This document shows positions 58,601-64,000 of a DNA stretch of 64,000 nt, piece by piece. Source of the stretch: Sulfolobales archaeon (lineage in GTDB: Archaea; Thermoproteota; Thermoprotei_A; Sulfolobales; AG1). The notes below the pieces were generated by a model that had not been told where the DNA came from, made no database searches, and saw nothing but the letters and a program-made list of their open reading frames with translations. The stretch lies in the NCBI GenBank assembly GCA_038881635.1, contig JAVZPJ010000001.1:124001-188000 (forward strand). The letters run 5' to 3'. A program made the position numbers and the translations under genes. Position 1 is the first letter of the stretch, and each line of letters opens with the position of its first letter.

Positions 58601-58686
58601 AGATCACATAGTTCATCACATAATTTCTCTCATTAACAAGTTATGAGATCACGTAATCCTCTGAGAACAGAGGTATATTAAAGTTT

Positions 58687-58746
58687 CATATCATGCGTAT
58701 ATGTATCTACTATAGGTTTCTCTTGTGTTCAAGGTAGCATGATATG
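58687..58746. repeat. 10-bp inverted repeat with 40-base loop
   Basis: CATATCATGC at 58687-58696 is perfectly complementary to GCATGATATG at 58737-58746; one further A-T and two G-T pairs extend it. It could be a stem of a structured RNA, a regulator site, or a small mobile-element end. Confidence 0.4.
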
Positions 58747-58996
58747 AGGTTTGTAAGGTTCTTGTCAGATACAAGGTGCGAGTTGAAGAGGTTAAAATAT
58801 TGATCTTGATCGAAGAGTGATACAAGCTAATGTGAACCACTTTAGAACCTGAAGAATTTTGCTAGAAGCTCATATTAGATCGAGGGTCTCATCATACTGT
58901 CTCAGAGATCACCTCCCTAATCATCCACTATATATTATACATCGTATACTTAAATATGCTCTTCAAATATAGATTTTAGGATGTTGGGTATATAGA

Positions 58997-59410
58997 TTGA
59001 AAGTCTCCTTCAAGGCTGTGTATGTCAAAGGATTTGATAGAGCTAGATATTTTATGGGGCTCGAACCCTATAAAAACATGTTCAGAAATCTTTTAGGTAG
59101 AGAACCTTACGAAGGGACTCTTAATATAAAGCTGAATAATAAAAGCTATAGAGATCTTCTAAAGGAATGCGGTTCTTCATTAGTGATAGAGAACTTTAGC
59201 TATAATGGAAGAGAGTATGGAGGGCTTTACATATGGTTTGGAGAGGTTAAAGAAATAGGTAAGGTTCTCGTAATAAGACCATTCAGATCTGGTCATGAGG
59301 AGAATGTGCTTGAGATAGTATCAGATCAAAAGATCTCAGATGTATTGAATTTAAAACATGGAGACTTAATAGAAGTGCACATAGAATGTAATCCTCCGAA
59401 GAATAAATAA
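58997..59410 (+). CDS. ribK: CTP-dependent riboflavin kinase
   Basis: A 137-residue protein of the archaeal RibK family (DUF120), which phosphorylates riboflavin to FMN with CTP. Typical are VYVKGFDRARYFMGLEPY, NMFRNLLGREPYEGTLNIKLN, GGLYIWFGEVK and the C-terminal VIRPFRSGHEENVLEIVSDQ...LRHGDLIEVHI-like region (here LKHGDLIEVHI). It lacks the N-terminal winged helix found in some members. TTG start without a clear Shine-Dalgarno sequence. A btuF-like gene follows 42 bases later, possibly co-transcribed. Confidence 0.93.
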   Translation: MKVSFKAVYVKGFDRARYFMGLEPYKNMFRNLLGREPYEGTLNIKLNNKSYRDLLKECGSSLVIENFSYNGREYGGLYIWFGEVKEIGKVLVIRPFRSGHEENVLEIVSDQKISDVLNLKHGDLIEVHIECNPPKNK

Positions 59411-59452
59411 TAAAATCATTGTTAAAGAATTTAAATTTGTAAGGGGCTTATA

Positions 59453-60301
59453 ATGTCTAAAGTCTACTCTCCAGAGATAGGATATGTAGAGATCCCTGAA
59501 AAGCCTAAGAGAATAATTAGCATGTCTCCATCGGCTACAGAAACTCTATTCATGTTAGGAGTAGGAGATAGAATCGTAGGTGTTGACTCATGGTCTTACA
59601 GACCTCCGGAGGCTATGAACAAGAGAAGAGTTGGTAGCTACACTACTGTGAATCTGGAAGTAGTAAGAGAGCTGGATCCTGATCTCATAATAACGACAAC
59701 AGGTGTTCAGAGAGCGATCTTGGAAAAACTTAAAGATCTTAATAAACCTATCTATCCCATACCAGTACCAGCCAGTGTATATGAGATCTTTAATAACATA
59801 GTAATTATAGGAGGCCTGGTAGGAGAGTATGATAGAGGATTAAAACTCGCAGAAGAGATGCTGGAGAAATTAATCAAACTAGTTGAAGAATTTCGAGTAA
59901 AGAGTAAACTTAGAACCTATGTAGAGATAGACCTTGGAGGTCCTACGATTCCAGCATACTACTCTCACATAACTTCTGCTCTCTCTCTATTCGGGTTATA
60001 TAATATCTTTATGAATCATAAACAGTCGTATCTATACGGTTTCAAGGTGGCGGACTTCCCGGTGCTAGATCTAAATCAGGTTATAGAATTAGATCCGGAG
60101 ATAATAATCTATGAAAGTAAGAATAAAAAACCTTCCAGAGAAGAGTTGGAGAACCTTATAAAGGTAAGAAGATGGGAAAAGATCTCTGCGGTTAGAAATA
60201 GCAGATATATCGTGATACCAATGGACACGCTAGCTCATTATGGGCCAAGCTTTCTAGATAACCTTAGGATAGTTCTCGAGGAAATTAGGAGAATTCTTTA
60301 A
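59453..60301 (+). CDS. BtuF-like (cobalamin/iron-siderophore) binding-fold protein without signal peptide
   Basis: A 282-residue type III solute-binding protein: PKRIISMSPSATETLFMLGVGDRIVGVDSW, ELDPDLIITTTGVQ, IGGLVGEYDRGLKLAEEMLEKL and a final HYGPSFLDNLRIVLEEI. The fold fits BtuF/FepB proteins that deliver cobalamin or metal chelates to ABC importers. It begins directly with the domain and has no signal peptide, lipobox or membrane anchor, and no permease or ATPase gene is near. It could be a cytoplasmic cofactor-binding protein, or another start codon exists upstream (none seen). Cofactor for methylmalonyl-CoA mutase would be a possible ligand; inferred only. Confidence 0.8.
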   Translation: MSKVYSPEIGYVEIPEKPKRIISMSPSATETLFMLGVGDRIVGVDSWSYRPPEAMNKRRVGSYTTVNLEVVRELDPDLIITTTGVQRAILEKLKDLNKPIYPIPVPASVYEIFNNIVIIGGLVGEYDRGLKLAEEMLEKLIKLVEEFRVKSKLRTYVEIDLGGPTIPAYYSHITSALSLFGLYNIFMNHKQSYLYGFKVADFPVLDLNQVIELDPEIIIYESKNKKPSREELENLIKVRRWEKISAVRNSRYIVIPMDTLAHYGPSFLDNLRIVLEEIRRIL

Positions 60302-60355
60302 ATAAGATCATGATTTTATTTAGGATCAGAAGATTTTCATGAGGTTTGAAAATGC

Positions 60356-60982
60356 ATGAGTTATAGGAAGAATAATTCTATACGCTCTCTCACAGGTATC
60401 CTAGAGAAGATCTTTAGCTACTGTTCTGAGAGTATCTACCTACCCTCGGATGATACATATCTTCTCTATGAAATTCTTAGAGAGAATCCTGAGATTGAGG
60501 AAGGAAAGAAAGCTTTAGAGGTTGGCAGTGGTAGTGGTTTGTTATCCTGTGTCATTTGTGAAAAGATGGAATTTCTAGTTGCAATAGATATAACAGATCA
60601 TGCTGTTGAATGTAGTAAGAAGATTTTATATGAATGCGGATGCTCGGATTTCTCAGATGTTGTTCAGTGTAGATCTGGTTCTTGTTTTAGAGATAACTCT
60701 TTTGATTTGATCTTTTCAAATCCTCCTTATTTACCCGATGAAGATGATCCTAGATGGAGTGGAGGTGCTAGAGGTATCGAGATCTCCCTAGAGATCATGA
60801 GAGAAGCTTCTAGAACTTTAAAACTTAATAAAGGCATGCTATTCCTAGTATCAAGCAGCCTAGGAGCCCTTCGAGAGCTTCTAGTAGAATCTCTAGCCAT
60901 GGGTTTCAGACCTAAGGCTGTTAAATGGATAAGAAAATTTTTTGAAGTTATTATCGTATTTAAATTTAATAGGGGATCTTGA
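60356..60982 (+). CDS. HemK/PrmC-like glutamine methyltransferase
   Basis: A 208-residue class I methyltransferase with SAM motif I ALEVGSGSGLLSCVICEK, IDITDHAVECS and the hallmark DLIFSNPPYLPDEDDPRW (NPPY), which binds the amide of a glutamine or adenine base. Length and the DTYLLYEIL N-terminal motif match archaeal Mtq2/HemK2-type release factor methyltransferases. The N-terminal 45 residues are polar and helical. panE starts at the TTGA overlap with its stop, so it is in the CoA-synthesis operon. Confidence 0.87.
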   Translation: MSYRKNNSIRSLTGILEKIFSYCSESIYLPSDDTYLLYEILRENPEIEEGKKALEVGSGSGLLSCVICEKMEFLVAIDITDHAVECSKKILYECGCSDFSDVVQCRSGSCFRDNSFDLIFSNPPYLPDEDDPRWSGGARGIEISLEIMREASRTLKLNKGMLFLVSSSLGALRELLVESLAMGFRPKAVKWIRKFFEVIIVFKFNRGS

Positions 60983-61932
60983 TAGAGATTAGTATTATAG
61001 GAGCTGGAAACGTAGGAAGTCTGTTAACATATCTTATGAACAGATCTTATGTTTATCCTAGACTTGTGTTCAAAAGAGATCGAGTAGCAGAAGATATGTA
61101 TCTAGAGAATATAGATGGTAGGAGAGCTATTTTAAGGTATAAACCTGTGGTTTATGATGATTATGAGAACTGGATCTACTCCGATATCATTGTGATCGCT
61201 ACTAAGGCTTATGATGCAGAGAGTATTATAAGAGATATCAGTGCTAGGATTCCCAGAAATAAAGAAGAGTTGTTGGTAGTGGTGACGCAGAATGGATTAA
61301 AAATACTTGAGATAGCAGCAGAGCTTATAGGACCTGATAAGATCTCGCAACTAGTTTTAAATCAGGGTGTCCATAGGATCAATTCTAACACTTTTAGATG
61401 GATCGGAGGTTCTCAGAGTTATCTGGGTATGTTGAAAGGTTATAGAAACAAGTATCTAGAGATCTTTAAAGATCTATTGAGAGAGATTAATATAGAGGTG
61501 GTAGAAGATATACAGCCTTATAGATGGCTTAAGCTAGCCGTTAATGCCGTGATCAATCCTATTACAGCTATCATGAGAGCTAGAAATAAAATAATTGTGG
61601 AAAATAGCTATATAAAGGATCTAATAGCCAGAAAGATCTGCGAAGAAGTAGAAGAGGTTGCAAGAAGAAACAGCATAGAAATGCCTGCGGATCCCTATGA
61701 GGAGGTTATAAAAATTGCTAGAAGTACTGGAGATAACTACTCATCAATGCTCTCGGATGTGCTCAATTGTAAGAGAACCGAGATCGATTATATAAATGGT
61801 GCAGTTATTGAATATGGTTTGAGAAGAGGATTTAAACCTATATATAATGAAATATTGTATTACATGGTTAAGGCTCAGGAGGAGGCCTGTCATGCCAGAG
61901 AAGATCTTGCCAAGACACTTTATAAGAGCTAA
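60979..61932 (+). CDS. panE: Ketopantoate reductase
   Basis: A 317-residue enzyme that reduces 2-dehydropantoate to pantoate with NAD(P)H. It has the nucleotide motif ISIIGAGNVGSL, IVIATKAYDAESI, VVTQNGLKIL, and the catalytic lysine/asparagine region RWLKLAVNAVINPITAIM, which is diagnostic. The C-terminus helix bundle ends in the usual SSMLSDVLNCKRTEIDYINGAVIEYG. TTG start overlaps the previous stop. It overlaps panB by 41 bases, and both steps of pantoate synthesis are thus coupled. Confidence 0.93.
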   Translation: MIEISIIGAGNVGSLLTYLMNRSYVYPRLVFKRDRVAEDMYLENIDGRRAILRYKPVVYDDYENWIYSDIIVIATKAYDAESIIRDISARIPRNKEELLVVVTQNGLKILEIAAELIGPDKISQLVLNQGVHRINSNTFRWIGGSQSYLGMLKGYRNKYLEIFKDLLREINIEVVEDIQPYRWLKLAVNAVINPITAIMRARNKIIVENSYIKDLIARKICEEVEEVARRNSIEMPADPYEEVIKIARSTGDNYSSMLSDVLNCKRTEIDYINGAVIEYGLRRGFKPIYNEILYYMVKAQEEACHAREDLAKTLYKS

Positions 61933-62737
61933 AAAGGAGGGTAAGAAGATCGTTATGGTGACAGCATATGACTATATACAAGCCAGCATAGCTGATGAAG
62001 CAGGTGTAGATGGAATACTGGTTGGAGACTCTCTGGGTATGGTTATAATGGGGTTTAAAACCACACTACCTGTCACACTCGATATGATAAAGCATCATCT
62101 CAGGGCAGTCTTAAACGCAGCACCAAAAGCGCTTGTAGTAGCTGACATGCCTTTTCTAAGCTATGAAATTAGTAAGGAGGAAGCTGTGAGAAACGCTGGT
62201 GAGATGATTAAGATGGGTGCTGACGCGGTTAAAGTTGAGGGAGGTTCAGAGATCATTGACAAGGTAGAAGCTATGATCCGTGCTGGCATCCCTGTGATGG
62301 GGCATATAGGATTAAATCCTCAGAGGCAGATGATATATGGGCTTAAGCTGAGAGGTTCTACTGCTGATGATGCTAAGAAAATAATTGAAGATGCGAGAGC
62401 GCTAGAAGAGGCTGGTGTGTTTTCTATAGTAATTGAATTTACTACAGCCGAGGTCGCTTCTGAGATAACTAAGATCCTTAAGATCCCTACGATATGCATT
62501 GGATCAGGTGTCGAGTGTGATGGTCAGATCCTTGTATTTCATGATCTCGTAGGCTTAACACCTTCGCCACCTCCATTTGCTAGAAAGTATGCAGATACTA
62601 GAGAGATTTTCTTTAACGCTTTGAAGAGATATGTACTTGATGTAAGAGAAGGTAGATTCCCAAGCGAGAAGGAATTCTTTAGAATGCCTCCCGAAGAATA
62701 TGCTAGATTTAAGAAATATATGTCTGGTAACAGCTAG
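61892..62737 (+). CDS. panB: Ketopantoate hydroxymethyltransferase
   Basis: A 281-residue TIM-barrel enzyme that transfers a hydroxymethyl group to 2-oxoisovalerate, the first step to pantothenate and CoA. Signatures: VTAYDYIQASIADEAGVDGILVGDSLGMV, ADMPFLSYEIS, GADAVKVEGGSEI, GHIGLNPQ, and the catalytic Glu in IVIEFTTAEVA with TICIGSGVECDGQILVFHDL. ATG 61892 is preferred over 61847 as GGAGG lies 6-12 bases before it. The TrmB-like regulator begins at the very next base. Confidence 0.95.
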   Translation: MPEKILPRHFIRAKKEGKKIVMVTAYDYIQASIADEAGVDGILVGDSLGMVIMGFKTTLPVTLDMIKHHLRAVLNAAPKALVVADMPFLSYEISKEEAVRNAGEMIKMGADAVKVEGGSEIIDKVEAMIRAGIPVMGHIGLNPQRQMIYGLKLRGSTADDAKKIIEDARALEEAGVFSIVIEFTTAEVASEITKILKIPTICIGSGVECDGQILVFHDLVGLTPSPPPFARKYADTREIFFNALKRYVLDVREGRFPSEKEFFRMPPEEYARFKKYMSGNS

Positions 62738-63658
62738 ATGAAAGAAGATCTAGAAGTAAAACTTTTAGATATACTAAGAGAACTGCTCGATCTAACACTC
62801 TATGAAGCTAGAGTATATCTATACCTACTACTCAGAGATCAGGCTTTTATAAGAGATATAGCTAGAGATGTTAGGATACCTCGGACAAAGATCTATCAGA
62901 TCATCAGAAGCTTAAGAGATAAAGGCTTCATAGAAGTCTACAGAGACAAACTATTGAAAGCTAGAATTAGGGATCCTTTAAATACTATAGCATATTATAC
63001 TGAATCTAGATGCAGACGTTTAAAAGAGCTTTCAGATACAATGAAAGATATAGTTTCTAGGATCAGAATAGAAAGATCAGAGGGTTTAAATGCTAATGCC
63101 ATAGCTAGTGTGGATATTCTCAATACATATGAAGAATTCGAGAACTCTCTTATATCGGATTTAAACATGATGAGATCTCAGGCTACTGTGGTAGTTAGTA
63201 GAAAGCCTATTGAGATAAACTGGAGAAGATTAGTTCTAGAGCTCTTTAGAGCAATGATAAAGCGTGAGATCAGATTTAGGTATATAACGCCGCCATATAG
63301 CAAGGGAAGCTCTATTATAAAAGATCTTATAAGGCATTTTTGTATGTCAACACAAGAAACTCTTCCTCATCTTTTCAAGATGATAATAGGTGAGAATCTC
63401 TCCATCGATATTGAATCAGTTAGAAGTATGATTAGCAGAATAGAGCTTTATGAAACAGAATTCGATATACCTCTTATCATTATAGATGGATCAATATCGT
63501 ATAATCTTTTTACAGATCCTATTAACAATAGATTTTTATTTGCTGTAAGATATGTTAACGATAATTATACAAAGAGCTTAATGAGTTATATAGATCTAAA
63601 TCTGTCAGTAAAAAACTCTAGAAATCTAACAGCAGATCTGATCAAATACTGTGAATAG
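62738..63658 (+). CDS. TrmB-family transcriptional regulator
   Basis: A 306-residue regulator. N-terminal winged helix: LDLTLYEARVYLYLLLRDQAFIRDIARDVRIPRTKIYQIIRSLRDKGFIEVY (residues about 14-66), the TrmB DNA-binding domain, followed by a coiled segment and a C-terminal ligand/phospholipase D-like domain (VDILNTYEEFENSL to end). TrmB proteins sense sugars or other metabolites in archaea. It starts immediately after panB, so it shares that message. Its target cannot be named; autoregulation of the operon is one option. Confidence 0.85.
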   Translation: MKEDLEVKLLDILRELLDLTLYEARVYLYLLLRDQAFIRDIARDVRIPRTKIYQIIRSLRDKGFIEVYRDKLLKARIRDPLNTIAYYTESRCRRLKELSDTMKDIVSRIRIERSEGLNANAIASVDILNTYEEFENSLISDLNMMRSQATVVVSRKPIEINWRRLVLELFRAMIKREIRFRYITPPYSKGSSIIKDLIRHFCMSTQETLPHLFKMIIGENLSIDIESVRSMISRIELYETEFDIPLIIIDGSISYNLFTDPINNRFLFAVRYVNDNYTKSLMSYIDLNLSVKNSRNLTADLIKYCE

Positions 63659-63758
63659 TTATAGTAATTATATGATGTGGTCCAGCTCTGCAGGTTATGA
63701 TGTCTTATTATGGTAAGCATTGAGAAGATTTTCGGAAGGGTTTGAGTTTTTAAGCTCT

Positions 63759-63770
63759 TTATAATAAAGC
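63759..63770 (+). promoter_or_regulatory. Promoter of the CdvA-like gene
   Basis: An AT-rich TTTATAATAAAG lies about 22-33 bases before the ATG at 63792, and GAGGTG at 63781-63786 stands 5 bases before it. The gene therefore has its own promoter and a strong ribosome site, and need not depend on the pan operon. Confidence 0.45.
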
Positions 63771-63791
63771 TCTTTATCACGAGGTGTTGAA

Positions 63792-64000
63792 ATGGTCTCT
63801 ATAGAAGAAGTGGAGAGATTCCTAGGTAGTAAGATAACAGATCCCTATGGAAGAATCTTAGGAGTTTTATCATCAGTATACTCTGATGTAGATGGTAGTG
63901 TTTCAGGTGTCGAGGTGGTTAGTGAAGATTATTCGATAAGATATATTCCTTCAGAAAGATTGGTAATATCTCACGAAGGTTTGATCATACTTCCAGAGTG
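63792..64000 (+). CDS. cdvA: CdvA-like PRC-barrel protein, N-terminal part (cut by right edge)
   Basis: Only 69 residues are visible. They form a PRC-barrel: VERFLGSKITDPYGRILGVLSSVYSDVDGSVSGVEVVSE, then YIPSERLVISHEGLIILPE and the next residue begins W, as in the LPEW end of the PRC domain of CdvA, the crenarchaeal cell-division protein that recruits ESCRT-III (CdvB). Only the N-terminal domain can be judged; a ribosome-maturation or 30S-related PRC protein is the main alternative. If correct, cdvB and cdvC may follow outside this window. Confidence 0.6.
   Translation, partial: MVSIEEVERFLGSKITDPYGRILGVLSSVYSDVDGSVSGVEVVSEDYSIRYIPSERLVISHEGLIILPE

Larger units (their letters stand above)
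58454..58996. other. Long spacer with several hairpins
   Basis: This 543-base gap holds no credible gene longer than 40 codons. From left to right it has a TATA-like CTTTATATAGG at 58550-58560, a strong hairpin at 58578-58600, a 6-bp perfect hairpin at 58658-58673, a 10-bp perfect inverted repeat at 58687-58696 and 58737-58746, and a 5-bp stem at 58761-58775. It then becomes AT-rich up to the riboflavin kinase promoter near 58950. Confidence 0.55.

Noticed and set aside
58454-58996. RNase P RNA or signal recognition particle RNA
   Set aside because: The spacer is too AT-rich for a hyperthermophile structural RNA and lacks the conserved P4 (GAGGAAAGUCC / ACAGAAA) or SRP helix 8 motifs.

Overview
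The window looks like a chromosomal segment of a hyperthermophilic crenarchaeon (Thermoproteota), most like Desulfurococcales or a relative. The reasons are: AT-rich DNA with arginine codons almost all AGA/AGG; AT-rich TATA boxes about 25 nt before many start codons (leaderless or short-leader transcripts); frequent TTG and GTG starts; tRNA genes without an encoded CCA; and archaeal genes such as S30e, Kae1/Bud32 (unfused), CTP-dependent riboflavin kinase, an MptE-like pyrophosphokinase, a Tfx regulator and, cut by the right edge, a CdvA-like cell-division protein. The genus cannot be named from sequence alone.

Layout. 0-6.5 kb: end of an unknown gene, ROK sugar kinase, M28 peptidase, class III aminotransferase, a small winged-helix protein with S30e, and a methyltransferase. 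6.7-12 kb: methylmalonyl-CoA mutase (split large and B12 subunits plus MeaB GTPase) divergent from an acyl-CoA synthetase. 12-18.5 kb: a membrane protein and a complete branched-chain amino acid (Liv) ABC transporter in three transcription units. 18.5-24 kb: Bud32-Kae1, tRNA-Val(GAC), a threonine-synthase-like enzyme and two radical SAM enzymes. 24-29 kb: a complete BMP-type (nucleoside-like) ABC transporter. 29-36.5 kb: dehydrogenase, two unknown genes, tRNA-Ser, gamma-glutamyltransferase, HisS, a permuted GTPase and a SagB-like operon. 36.6-38 kb: an apparent 5' half of tRNA-Gln(CTG) and two exported unknown proteins. 38-43.6 kb: a membrane-protein/winged-helix pair and a MoxR-DUF58-DUF4350-DUF4129 operon. 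43.6-53.6 kb: tRNA-Val(TAC), Tfx, dehydrogenase, a HAD phosphatase - MscS-like membrane protein - GT4 operon, tRNA-Val(CAC), tRNA-Ala(CGC), a eukaryote-like NADP isocitrate dehydrogenase, a GT2 enzyme, a GSA-aminomutase-like enzyme and tRNA-Ala(TGC). 53.6-64 kb: nucleotidyltransferase, HTH regulator, ferredoxin and 2-oxoacid oxidoreductase beta subunit, lipid-linked sugar transferase, pterin pyrophosphokinase, a possibly structured spacer, riboflavin kinase, BtuF-like protein, HemK-like methyltransferase, panE-panB, a TrmB-like regulator and the start of cdvA.

Together the genes suggest an organism that imports amino acids and nucleosides or similar solutes, feeds acyl groups and propionyl-CoA into the citric acid cycle (acyl-CoA synthetase, methylmalonyl-CoA mutase, isocitrate dehydrogenase, ferredoxin-dependent 2-oxoacid oxidation), and makes its own CoA, flavin and pterin cofactors. 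The most unusual item is the tRNA-Gln(CTG) 5' half: it has its own promoter, stops matching tRNA in the anticodon arm, is followed by a short GC-rich tail, and has no visible 3' half in the window. That is the architecture of trans-spliced (split) archaeal tRNAs. No CRISPR array, complete insertion sequence, rRNA or provirus was seen.
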